A DNA stretch of 64,000 nucleotides from Lachnospiraceae bacterium UBA7050. GTDB lineage: Bacteria; Bacillota; Clostridia; Lachnospirales; Lachnospiraceae. The notes below the pieces were generated by a model. It did no database searches, had not been told where the DNA came from, and saw only the letters and a list, made by a program, of their open reading frames with translations. The stretch spans positions 82,883-146,882 of the forward strand of contig DLAJ01000027.1 in NCBI GenBank assembly GCA_002493905.1, written 5' to 3'. This document shows, in pieces, positions 7,546 to 15,093 of this stretch. A program made the translations under genes and the position numbers. The stretch's first letter is position 1; the number at the start of each line of letters is the position of its first letter.

Positions 7546-8415
7546 TTACCCGTAAAGCCGCGTCATTTCCCGTACCAGCTGCTCTGTTGTCAAAATCCCT
7601 TTGGGCAGGGGAATTCCTTTTTTTTGCAGTTCATAAGCAAGCAGCGTTACCTGAGGCACATCAAGACGCAGTTCTTTTAACCGCTCTACCTCGGAAAAAA
7701 TCTCCTCCGGTGTTCCCTGCATTTCAATCCTGCCCTTATCCATCACAAACACTCTGTCCGCATGAATGACTTCTTCCATATAATGCGTGATCAGAATGAT
7801 GGTGATCTTTTCGACATCATTGAGTGCCCTGACTGCCCGCAGAACCTCTTTTCTGCCGCTGGGATCAAGCATTGCGGTCGGCTCATCCAGAATAATGCAC
7901 TGTGGATGCATCGCAATCACACCCGCAATGGAAACGCGCTGCTTTTGTCCGCCGGAAAGCTTATTAGGGGAAGCTTTCCGATATTCATACATTCCGACTG
8001 CCTTCAGGCTCTCATTCACACGCTCCCAGATCTCCTTAGTCGGAACACCCATGTTTTCCGGTCCGAATCCGACGTCTTCCTCCACAATCTGTCCGATGAT
8101 CTGATTGTCCGGATTTTGGAATACCATTCCCGCATTTTGCCGGATATCCCAAAGATACTGCTCATCCGCCGTATTTTTCCCATCCACATATATGGTTCCC
8201 TCCGTCGGATACAGAATTGCGTTCATGTGCTTGGCAAGCGTGGACTTCCCCGATCCGTTATGCCCGAGGATCGCGATAAATTCCCCCTTGGCAATGTCAA
8301 AATCAACATCATCTACGGCACGCGTGATTCCCTCCACATTTCCTTCTTCATCACGCCTGATATATTCAAAAGCAAGCCTTTCGGCTTTCATCATACTCGT
8401 TTTCTTAATTCCCAT
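7546..8415 (-). CDS. ecfA1: ECF transporter ATP-binding protein EcfA1
   Basis: An ABC ATPase of about 289 residues: Walker A GHNGSGKST, Q-loop VFQNPDNQIIG, signature LSGGQKQR, Walker B CIILDEPTAMLDP and switch ITHYMEE. The VFQNPDNQ Q-loop is diagnostic of EcfA1. The start is uncertain: no ATG here has a good ribosome-binding site. The frame stays open to 8517 through an Ala/Val-rich stretch, but that extension begins in the U tract of the rplQ terminator, so ATG 8415 (MGIKKTSMMK) or ATG 8394 is more likely. Together with EcfA2 it hydrolyses ATP to drive vitamin uptake. Confidence 0.93.
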   Translation of the reverse strand: MGIKKTSMMKAERLAFEYIRRDEEGNVEGITRAVDDVDFDIAKGEFIAILGHNGSGKSTLAKHMNAILYPTEGTIYVDGKNTADEQYLWDIRQNAGMVFQNPDNQIIGQIVEEDVGFGPENMGVPTKEIWERVNESLKAVGMYEYRKASPNKLSGGQKQRVSIAGVIAMHPQCIILDEPTAMLDPSGRKEVLRAVRALNDVEKITIILITHYMEEVIHADRVFVMDKGRIEMQGTPEEIFSEVERLKELRLDVPQVTLLAYELQKKGIPLPKGILTTEQLVREMTRLYG

Positions 8416-8514
8416 CCTGTTCAAATCGCGCTGTCCTGCAGCGGCACTAACTGCCACGGCACTGACTGCAGCTTCATTAACTGCAACTGCAGCCGCAGCC
8501 GTTTCCTGTCCGTT

Positions 8515-8553
8515 CAAAAAAGGGCATGCAGACAGTTCCTATCCGCACGCCCT
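8515..8553 (-). terminator. terminator between rplQ and ecfA1
   Basis: The stem AGGGCATGC/GCACGCCCT (8521-8529 with 8545-8553, one G-U pair) is followed on the minus strand by TTTTTTG. It ends the ribosomal transcript after rplQ, implying partial read-through or a separate promoter for ecfA1A2T. Confidence 0.8.
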
Positions 8554-8568
8554 CACTCCCGTTTTACC

Positions 8569-9174
8569 TTATACAAGCTCAAGAACAACCATCATTGCTG
8601 CATCGCCCTTGCGCTGACCGATCTTGACAATTCTTGTATAACCGCCGTTACGGCTTGTATACTTCGGTGCAATCTCATCAAAGAGCTTTGCCGCAAGATC
8701 AACCTTCTTTGTTCCGCGCTTTCTGCCGGCTGCTGCTACAGGTACTTCCGTTACTGGATATAATACCTTTAACATCTGTCTTCTCGCATGCAGTCTGGAC
8801 GGAAGATCCTTTTTAATCTCTTTCTCGATCTCATCATAAACCGTCACAGTCACACCATTCTCGATTCTTAAAATCTTACCGTCTTTATCGCGGTGTGTAT
8901 CGGAAAGAACCTTTCCCGTATCCTTGTCGACGATCTGCTTTACTCTCTTGCCGTCTTTGTCTTTGCGGGCAACCTTTGCCGTAACCTTCACGGTCTCAAA
9001 ATTGTCCTTCTCCTTAACCGCAAGCGCGATTAACGGCTCCACCTGCTTCTGGACCTCTTTGGCTCTCGCCTGTGTCGTAATGATCCTGCCGTTTAAGAGT
9101 AACGCGGTTGTCTGATTTCTCAATAACGCTTTTCTTTGGCTTGAAGTTTTTCCAAGCTTTCTGTATCCTGCCAT
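8569..9174 (-). CDS. rplQ: 50S ribosomal protein L17 with a central insertion
   Basis: L17/bL17: the N-terminus MAGYRKLGKTSSQRKALLRN and C-terminus GGYTRIVKIGQRKGDAA are well conserved. At about 201 residues it is far longer than the ~120 of Bacillus L17. The extra 60-70 residues lie between LIALAVKEKD and SRLHARRQ and are rich in Lys/Asp (for example KDKDGKRVKQIVDKDTGK). The start at 9174 follows AAGGAG; the upstream extension to 9228 was rejected. It is the last gene of the alpha operon, as usual. Confidence 0.96.
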   Translation of the reverse strand: MAGYRKLGKTSSQRKALLRNQTTALLLNGRIITTQARAKEVQKQVEPLIALAVKEKDNFETVKVTAKVARKDKDGKRVKQIVDKDTGKVLSDTHRDKDGKILRIENGVTVTVYDEIEKEIKKDLPSRLHARRQMLKVLYPVTEVPVAAAGRKRGTKKVDLAAKLFDEIAPKYTSRNGGYTRIVKIGQRKGDAAMMVVLELV

Positions 9175-9311
9175 GTCGGCTCCTTTCATGATAACGGGAT
9201 TCCTCCCGCATACGCTCCATCTTATCACGCCTGTGGTCTTACTGATAAAATAGAATGAACAGTTTCATGATGCCGCTCCGCGCCTGTCGGACTTACCATC
9301 GCGGCAAAAAA

Positions 9312-9446
9312 GAACGCGTAGTGTTCTTTGAATGCTGCAGCACGTTCCCAAAAGAAATGCCACAGCATGTTCTCAGAAGAATTCCCGACGGAAATTCTTC
9401 GAAAGAGTTTGCGGAACGCAAACTCTGAAAGGACGCTTGCGTCCTT
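9312..9446 (-). repeat. array of hairpins between rpoA and rplQ
   Basis: The 275-bp spacer between rpoA and rplQ holds a row of stem-loops: AAGGACGC/GCGTCCTT (9429-9446), overlapping the end of rpoA; AGAGTTTGC/GCAAACTCT (9404-9426, 9 bp); GAAGAATT/AAATTCTTC near 9376-9400; and a last stem near 9312-9330 followed on the minus strand by TTTTTT. The last resembles a terminator, so rplQ expression may be attenuated. Confidence 0.65.
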
Positions 9447-9448
9447 TT

Positions 9449-10408
9449 TTATTCCTCACTGGAATTTAACTGCAGTCCCAGCTCTTTCAATTTTGCAAGG
9501 ACTTCCTCTAAAGACTTTCTTCCGAGGTTCCGGACTTTCATCATATCATCCGAAGTTTTGTTGGTCAATTCCTGCACAGTATTGATACCTGCACGCTTTA
9601 AGCAGTTGTAAGAACGAACCGAGAGCTCTAATTCGTCAATGCTCATTTCAAGCACTTTTTCTTTCTCATCGTCTTCCTTCTCAATCATAACCTCTGCGGT
9701 TTTTGCATTTTCCGAAAGATCGATGAACAGTTTCAAGTGTTCGCTTAAAACCTTCGCCGCAAGGCTGACTGCCTCATCAGGCGCAAGCGTTCCGTTTGTG
9801 TGAACATCAAGCGTCAGCTTGTCATAATCCGTCACCTGACCGACACGCGTATTCTCTACAGTCACATTGACTCTCTCCACCGGTGTATAGATGGAGTCTA
9901 CTGCGATCACGCCGATCGGGAGATCATCATTCTTGTTCTTTTCCGCACTGATGTAGCCTCTTCCCTTGGTGATCGTAAGCTCCATAAACAGCCGGCAGTC
10001 CTTGCCCCCGCTTAAGGTTGCAATGACCTGATCGGGATTCATGATCTCAATATCCTGATCTACCTGAATATCGGATGCTCTGACAACGCCTTCGCCTTCA
10101 AACTCAATATATGCCGTCTTCGGTTCATTGGTCGAGCTGTTATTCTTGATCGCAAGGCTTTTGATGTTCATGATGATTTCCGTTACATCCTCTTTTACGC
10201 CTTCAATCGAGCTGAACTCATGCAATACTCCCGCAATTTTAACCTGACTGACTGCCGCACCCGGAAGGGACGCGAGCATAATCCTCCTTAATGAGTTCCC
10301 CAGAGTGATTCCATATCCACGCTCAAGCGGCTCTACGACAAATTTACCATACTTCTTATCTTCTGAGATTTCAGTTACCTCAATATTCGGTCTATCAAAA
10401 TCAAACAC
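9449..10408 (-). CDS. rpoA: DNA-directed RNA polymerase subunit alpha
   Basis: A 319-residue RpoA. The N-terminal domain (1-230) contains EPLERGYGITLGNSLRRIML, the dimerisation and assembly core. The C-terminal domain (about 250-310) contains SVRSYNCLKRAGINTV and MKVRNLGRKSLEEV, the helix-hairpin-helix fold that contacts UP elements and activators. It lies between rpsD and rplQ, the standard alpha-operon position. Length is normal. Confidence 0.99.
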   Translation of the reverse strand: MFDFDRPNIEVTEISEDKKYGKFVVEPLERGYGITLGNSLRRIMLASLPGAAVSQVKIAGVLHEFSSIEGVKEDVTEIIMNIKSLAIKNNSSTNEPKTAYIEFEGEGVVRASDIQVDQDIEIMNPDQVIATLSGGKDCRLFMELTITKGRGYISAEKNKNDDLPIGVIAVDSIYTPVERVNVTVENTRVGQVTDYDKLTLDVHTNGTLAPDEAVSLAAKVLSEHLKLFIDLSENAKTAEVMIEKEDDEKEKVLEMSIDELELSVRSYNCLKRAGINTVQELTNKTSDDMMKVRNLGRKSLEEVLAKLKELGLQLNSSEE

Positions 10409-10474
10409 TCGTATACCTCCTTACATGGTGGACTTTCCTAAAAGCAATTCCATTACAAAATAAAATCTTAGATT

Positions 10475-11068
10475 TTACTTTGAATATAACTCGACAATCA
10501 GCATCTCGTTCACGGGAACATCGATGACTTCTCTCCTCGGGAGTTCCTTCACTGTACCCTTCCATGCCTCAATGTCCGCATCCAGCCACTCGGGAACAAG
10601 TCTTCCGCTTGTAATCTCCGCAATATCCTTATATCTCTGCAGACCTTTTGCTTTCTCAGTAATCTCAATCGCATCGCCTGCCTTTACCTGATAAGAAGGA
10701 ATATTTACCTTCTTGCCATTTACAAGCACATGCTTATGTCCAACAATCTGTCTTGCCTCTCTTCTCGTTCTTGCAAAGCCCATTCTGAAAATAACATTAT
10801 CCAGTCTGGACTCCAGCATGATCATGAGATTCTCACCGGTCATGCCCTTCATGCGGTCGGCCTTCTCATAATAGTTATGGAAAGGCTTCTCAAGCATGCC
10901 ATAGATAAACTTTGCTTTCTGCTTCTCTCTCAGCTGGAGCGCATACTCGCTCATCTTCTTGCCGGCTCTCTGGCTCTTTCTTTTAGACTTCTTGTCATAT
11001 CCCAAAAATACAGGGTCCAAATCAAGGGATCTGCACCTTTTTAACACGGGAACCTTATTTACTGCCAT
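10475..11068 (-). CDS. rpsD: 30S ribosomal protein S4
   Basis: A 197-residue S4/uS4 protein. The S4 RNA-binding domain runs from about residue 88 (MLESRLDNVIFRMGFARTRREARQIVGHKHVLVNGKKVN). The N-terminal region has a single cysteine (CRSLDLDP) rather than the four of zinc-binding S4, so this is the zinc-free form. It is a primary 16S rRNA binder and a known autoregulator in other bacteria. Confidence 0.98.
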   Translation of the reverse strand: MAVNKVPVLKRCRSLDLDPVFLGYDKKSKRKSQRAGKKMSEYALQLREKQKAKFIYGMLEKPFHNYYEKADRMKGMTGENLMIMLESRLDNVIFRMGFARTRREARQIVGHKHVLVNGKKVNIPSYQVKAGDAIEITEKAKGLQRYKDIAEITSGRLVPEWLDADIEAWKGTVKELPRREVIDVPVNEMLIVELYSK

Positions 11069-11187
11069 TTCTTTCTTCCTCCTGATGATTGTTTACAACG
11101 GATTAAAATCCGTCCAGATTTGACATCCGCTTTCTTCCAACGCTTATAATTTTAGTAACCTGCCGTTAAACGCCGCAGCGCTTAAAT

Positions 11188-11297
11188 GGCAAATCTACTC
11201 ACTATGCATGGCGGTGTCCAGACGGACAAATCCGCACGATATGCACAACAACGTCCAAACGGACAAATCCGCTCACTATACGCGGCGGCGCTTAGGC
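11188..11297. repeat. imperfect 37-bp tandem repeat running into the 3' end of rpsK
   Basis: Three consecutive units (11188-11223, 11224-11260, 11261-11297) share the frame GGACAAATCCGC..CACTATGC.CGGCG. The word ACGGACAAATCCGC occurs exactly twice (11222-11235 and 11259-11272). The last unit includes the rpsK stop codon and final codons, so the spacer seems to have expanded by duplicating the gene's 3' end. Confidence 0.6.
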
Positions 11298-11671
11298 GGA
11301 CGGCAGCCGTTATGAGGTACGGGCGTCACGTCTCTGATGCTCGTAACGTCAATGCCGCATGCCTGCAATGCACGGATAGCAGCCTCACGTCCCGAACCGG
11401 GTCCTTTTACCATAACATCAACAGACTTTAAGCCTGTCGGCAGCGCAGCCTTCGCAGCCGTCTCTGCTGCCATCTGTGCCGCATACGGGGTAGATTTCTT
11501 TGAACCTCTAAAGCCAAGACCACCAGCACTTGCCCAGCTCAATGCATTCCCCTCGCTATCTGTTAAGGTAACGATCGTATTATTGAAAGACGCCTGGATA
11601 TGTGCCTGTCCATGTTCAACGTTTCTTCTTACACGCTTTTTAGTTACTTTTTTTGCAACCTGTTTCGCCAT
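11276..11671 (-). CDS. rpsK: 30S ribosomal protein S11
   Basis: A 131-residue S11/uS11 protein with VEHGQAHIQASFNNTIVTLTD near the N-terminus, KGPGSGREAAIRALQ and the basic C-terminus DVTPVPHNGCRPPKRRRV. It lies on the platform of the small subunit and follows rpsM as usual. The C-terminal codons fall within a short tandem repeat that continues past the stop. Confidence 0.98.
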   Translation of the reverse strand: MAKQVAKKVTKKRVRRNVEHGQAHIQASFNNTIVTLTDSEGNALSWASAGGLGFRGSKKSTPYAAQMAAETAAKAALPTGLKSVDVMVKGPGSGREAAIRALQACGIDVTSIRDVTPVPHNGCRPPKRRRV

Positions 11672-11709
11672 CTTAAACTAACCTACTTTCCCTATTGTTT
11701 GCTTGGTCT

Positions 11710-12078
11710 TTACTTCTTCTTGTTTGCGATCGTCTTCTTGGGACCCTTTCTTGTTCTCGCGTTGGTCTTAGTCTTCTGACCGCGGACCGGAAGTCCCTTT
11801 CTGTGACGGATTCCTCTGTAACATCCGATTTCCTGTAATCTCTTAATGTTAAGAGCAACCTCTCTTCTTAAATCGCCTTCTACCGTCATGGTATCAGCAA
11901 TCACTTCACTGATTCTCTTAACCTCATCATCCGTCAGATCCCTGACACGGGTATCCGGATTGACGTTTGCCTGTGCCAAGATCTTATTAGAGCTTGCGCG
12001 GCCGATCCCATAAATATAGGTCAGTCCGATCTCAACACGTTTGTCTCTCGGTAAATCAATACCTGCAATACGAGCCAT
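11710..12078 (-). CDS. rpsM: 30S ribosomal protein S13
   Basis: A 122-residue S13/uS13 protein: MARIAGIDLPRDKRVEIGLTYIYGIG at the start, the helix-two-turns-helix fold, and the basic tail GQKTKTNARTRKGPKK that contacts P-site tRNA. A GGAGGAATT site precedes the ATG. Position between rpmJ and rpsK is canonical, although the spacer to rpmJ is unusually long (379 bp). Confidence 0.98.
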   Translation of the reverse strand: MARIAGIDLPRDKRVEIGLTYIYGIGRASSNKILAQANVNPDTRVRDLTDDEVKRISEVIADTMTVEGDLRREVALNIKRLQEIGCYRGIRHRKGLPVRGQKTKTNARTRKGPKKTIANKKK

Positions 12079-12457
12079 TTTCCAATTCCTCCATCTTTTT
12101 GTGTTCCATATCCTTCCCCGTCCGGCCAGAACAGTTCAAAATAGAAAACACAATCCTTCAGTTACTCATTGACTGGGGTATCAAAGGATACCCAACCGGA
12201 CATCATCCGGTCTTTCCAATACTCTTTATGCACATTGCTCCTGCCACATACAAAACGGACTTTCATTGTGCATAACGCCGCGCCGCCTACCTATTAAAAG
12301 CTGCACGACAGGCTTACGCTGATGCTGTAAGCTCATTTTTGGTATCAAAAGTAATTTCCCGTAGGCTCTCTACGTTCCATTATATAACCGGCGGGCATAG
12401 GATATCGTCCGCCGCAGCCGTACATCATCACAACACAAATGTGCCGCACGAGGGATA
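12079..12457. other. long non-coding spacer between rpmJ and rpsM
   Basis: No open frame with a credible start is seen in these 379 bases. They contain a perfect hairpin GGGTATC/GATACCC (12176-12182 with 12187-12193) and an ACCGGA/TCCGGT hairpin just beyond it. A TATAAT-like word on the minus strand lacks a convincing -35 box, so a promoter is possible but not supported. Confidence 0.5.
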
Positions 12458-12571
12458 TTAACCCTGTCTCTGCTTGTGCTTAGGATTCTCACAAATAATC
12501 ATGATTCTCCCTTTTCTCTTGATTACCTTACATTTCTCGCAAATAGGTTTTACTGATGATCTTACTTTCAC
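12458..12571 (-). CDS. rpmJ: 50S ribosomal protein L36
   Basis: A 37-residue L36/bL36 protein, starting with GTG at 12571 seven bases after GGAGGG. The sequence begins MKVRSSVKPICEKC. The four zinc ligands are present (Cys11, Cys14, Cys27, His32), so this is the zinc-binding form. It sits between infA and rpsM as in most Firmicutes. Confidence 0.97.
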   Translation of the reverse strand: MKVRSSVKPICEKCKVIKRKGRIMIICENPKHKQRQG

Positions 12572-12645
12572 GGGAAATCCCTCCTTTCAAAAAAGACCGT
12601 TTTACATTATATCACCTGGTATTAGGGAATGCAAGTAATATTTTG

Positions 12646-12765
12646 CAAAGCAAAATATTACTTCGCAATATTCTTCAAAGCAAAATATTACTTCGCAATA
12701 TTCTCCAAAGCAAAATATTATTTCGCAATATTCTCCAAAGCAAAACACTGCTTCATCATATTTTA
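12646..12765. repeat. 30-bp palindromic tandem repeat, four units
   Basis: The unit starts CAAAGCAAAATATTACTTCG and recurs exactly every 30 bases (12646, 12676, 12706, 12736); the fourth copy is degenerate. AATATT words on both sides of TTCGC allow each unit to fold. There are no unique spacers. The array occupies most of the infA-rpmJ gap. Confidence 0.85.
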
Positions 12766-12813
12766 TCCTGCAGAGCTTTGTTTTCTAATCCTGCCTCACA
12801 GAACACTGCTGCC

Positions 12814-13032
12814 TTATTTATCCCGCCAAATGATTCTTCCTTTGCTCAGATCATAGGGAGAAAGCTCCAGTGTTACCTTATCTCCCGGCAGAATACGGAT
12901 AAAATTCTGGCGCAGCTTTCCGCTGATATGTGCAAGAACCTTATGCCCGTTCTCAAGCTCAACCTGAAACATCGTATTCGGCAGCTTTTCAACCACAATT
13001 CCTTCGATTTCAATCACGTCGCTCTTCGACAT
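12814..13032 (-). CDS. infA: translation initiation factor IF-1
   Basis: A 72-residue IF-1 with the S1-like OB fold: MSKSDVIEIEGIVVEKLPNT, then ENGHKVLAHISGKLRQNFI and the C-terminal SPYDLSKGRIIWRDK. It occupies the ribosomal A site during initiation. ATG 13032 was chosen because it gives the family's normal start; the frame extends 13 codons further upstream. It lies downstream of map. Confidence 0.98.
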   Translation of the reverse strand: MSKSDVIEIEGIVVEKLPNTMFQVELENGHKVLAHISGKLRQNFIRILPGDKVTLELSPYDLSKGRIIWRDK

Positions 13033-13162
13033 CTTAATCCTCCATTCTTGCCTGACAAGTTGAAAAAACATTATCTGTTCAACCGTCTCCTAAAACTTCC
13101 TTCTATCCCTGCCGCCATGAACGGCGGCTGTTTTCTCCATTCTTTGTGATATTCTGATCCGG

Positions 13163-13933
13163 TCAATACTTTCCGAGTGTCAGTATCTCCGGCTCTCCGT
13201 CCGTAATCAAAATCGTATTTTCGTAATGTGCCGAAAGGGAACCATCTAATGTGACAACCGTCCAGTCGTCATCAAGCCATGTCACTTCCCAGCCGCCGGC
13301 ATTGATCATCGGCTCAATCGCAAGCGTCATTCCGGCTTTCAGTACCAGTCCCCTGCGTTTCTGGGTAAAGTTTGGTATCTGCGGGTCCTCGTGCAGCCGG
13401 GTGCCTATACCGTGTCCAACCAGATCCCGCACCGCTGAGAATCCGAATCCCGTAACGTAAGCATCAATCGCATTAGAAATATCATGCAGATGATTGCCCG
13501 CTCTCGCGTATTTTATCCCTTCAAAAAACGCCTGTTTCGTCACGTCCATCAGCTTCTTCGCCTCGGGCGTCACTTCTCCGACGCCGAATGTACGCGCCAT
13601 ATCCGAATGATACCCTTTATAGATCAGCCCCGCATCAAGGCTGACGATGTCGCCTTCCTGAACAAGCCTGCGCTTGCTTGGAATACCGTGTACCACCTCG
13701 TCATTGACCGAAACACAAATGGATGCAGGATAGCCGTTATAATCCTTAAAATTCGGAACGCACCCTGCCTCACGGATCATTTTCTCACCAATCCGGTCGA
13801 TTTCCTGCGTAGTCATTCCCGCATGCAGATGCTCCGCCATATGATCAAACACATTCGAGAGCAGCCTGCACGATTCTCTCATCAATTCAATTTCTCGCGG
13901 CGATTTAATTGTTACTGCCATTTTAATAACCAT
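13163..13933 (-). CDS. map: methionine aminopeptidase, type I
   Basis: MetAP removes the initiator methionine from nascent proteins. The five metal ligands are visible in SLDAGL, HSDMARTFG, GHGIG, AIEPM and HYENT, and the substrate-binding histidine lies in VVHGIPS. The start is taken at 13933 (MVIKMAVTIKSPRE); an ATG at 13921 would begin MAVTIK. The frame continues upstream into adk, but this was rejected. The gene lies between adk and infA in the conserved order. A KOW-domain gene often found between map and infA is absent. Confidence 0.97.
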   Translation of the reverse strand: MVIKMAVTIKSPREIELMRESCRLLSNVFDHMAEHLHAGMTTQEIDRIGEKMIREAGCVPNFKDYNGYPASICVSVNDEVVHGIPSKRRLVQEGDIVSLDAGLIYKGYHSDMARTFGVGEVTPEAKKLMDVTKQAFFEGIKYARAGNHLHDISNAIDAYVTGFGFSAVRDLVGHGIGTRLHEDPQIPNFTQKRRGLVLKAGMTLAIEPMINAGGWEVTWLDDDWTVVTLDGSLSAHYENTILITDGEPEILTLGKY

Positions 13934-13949
13934 GCCTTTCCCATCCGGC

Positions 13950-14603
13950 TTACTGCTTCCCGGAATCCAGAATTGCTTTGATCGCGGCAAATACTTCCTC
14001 CATCGGTCGTGTACCGTCAACCGTTCTTAAAATACCCTTCTCGGTATAATATGCGATCAGAGGCTGCGTCTGCTCATGGTAGACGTTCAAGCGGTTCTTT
14101 ACCGTCTCCGGCTTATCATCATCACGAAGAACGAGCGCCGATCCACATGTATCGCATACATCCGCAACCTTTGGCGGTATATGTTCAATATGGTAGGTCG
14201 CACCGCAGTTTAAGCACGCGCGCCTTCCCGACATTCTTCTGATAATATTCTCATCCGGCACATCCACATCAATTGCGAAATCCACCTGTTCGCCTATCTT
14301 GTCAAGAGCCTCGTCAAGTACCTCCGCCTGCGGGATGTTGCGCGGGAATCCGTCCAATACATACCCGCCCCGGCAGTCCTCTTTTGCCACACGGTCCAAC
14401 AATATTCTGACCGTAAGTTCATCGGGTACCAGTTCTCCGGCATCCATGTATTTCTTTGCTTCCATGCCAAGCTCCGTACCATTCTTGATATTTGCTCTGA
14501 ACATGTCACCCGTCGAAACGTGAGGTACACCATACTGATCTGCGATCATTTTGGCCTGTGTCCCTTTTCCTGCGCCCGGAGCGCCAAGCATAATTACTTT
14601 CAT
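13950..14603 (-). CDS. adk: adenylate kinase (zinc lid type)
   Basis: Interconverts ATP + AMP and 2 ADP. The P-loop is GAPGAGKGTQ, the AMP-binding region has STGDMFRANI, and DGFPRN is intact. The lid holds a zinc knuckle, Cys-x2-Cys and Cys-x2-Cys (CLNC, later CDTC), typical of Gram-positive adenylate kinases. ATG 14603 (MKVIMLGAPG) gives 217 residues and follows GAAGGAAAAAGG. The upstream spacer to secY is long and full of hairpins. Confidence 0.98.
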   Translation of the reverse strand: MKVIMLGAPGAGKGTQAKMIADQYGVPHVSTGDMFRANIKNGTELGMEAKKYMDAGELVPDELTVRILLDRVAKEDCRGGYVLDGFPRNIPQAEVLDEALDKIGEQVDFAIDVDVPDENIIRRMSGRRACLNCGATYHIEHIPPKVADVCDTCGSALVLRDDDKPETVKNRLNVYHEQTQPLIAYYTEKGILRTVDGTRPMEEVFAAIKAILDSGKQ

Positions 14604-14775
14604 AGCCTTTTTCCTTCTTCCTTCTCTGTTCCCATTCCCAACTCTATTTCCATTCGCGAAGCCCATTGCTGAGCGGTGGAATACTGTAACAATTCCGTTC
14701 TCCCGGCATTCCTGCCTCACTCAATCGTTACAAGCAGCTTACTCCGCCGTATAGAAACAAGCTTCCCTGTTTTTT

Positions 14776-15075
14776 AGCGAAACTTAAGATTTCTAAGGCG
14801 TCCTTTGACGCCCTAGAAATCCATCTGCTTCATTATGATTTAAGAAGAATCGCTTTAGCAATTCTCTGAAACGAAACTCCGCCTTAGGAAGAGCCGCTTT
14901 AGCTGATTCCCGAAGAATCGCTTCGCGATTCTTCGAAACGAAACTTAGATTTTCTTAGGCGGCGTTTTCTGACACTTAACTCAGAAAGAATCGCGAAGCG
15001 ATTCTTTTGTGCGAGAAAGGTTCCGCAAGCGGAACCATAGAGCTTCTTAGCGAAACGCCCATTGGCGTGAGCTTT
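14776..15075. repeat. hairpin-rich repeat region between secY and adk
   Basis: At least six stem-loops lie in this spacer: a 14-bp stem with one mismatch (14789-14802 with 14807-14820); CGAAGAATCGC/GCGATTCTTCG, perfect 11 bp (14911-14935); AAAGAATCGC/GCGATTCTTT (14985-15007); GGTTCCGC/GCGGAACC (15019-15036); and nested stems at 15039-15084. Directly repeated blocks occur too: AAGAATCGCTT followed by GAAACGAAACT is found near 14844 and near 14912. The spacer encodes no protein. Confidence 0.8.
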
Positions 15076-15093
15076 AGAAGCTCTTCTCGCACT

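Noticed and set aside
7762..8763. 333-codon plus-strand frame
   Set aside because: Antisense to ecfA1 and rplQ, which are clearly real; no recognisable domain.
12646..12765. Regularly spaced 30-bp repeats as a possible CRISPR array
   Set aside because: The units are contiguous with no unique spacers, and no cas genes are present.
12556..13149. 197-codon plus-strand frame with repeated LLRNILQSKI units
   Set aside because: It is the translation of the 30-bp tandem repeat, and it overlaps rpmJ and infA on the other strand; no ribosome-binding site or family.
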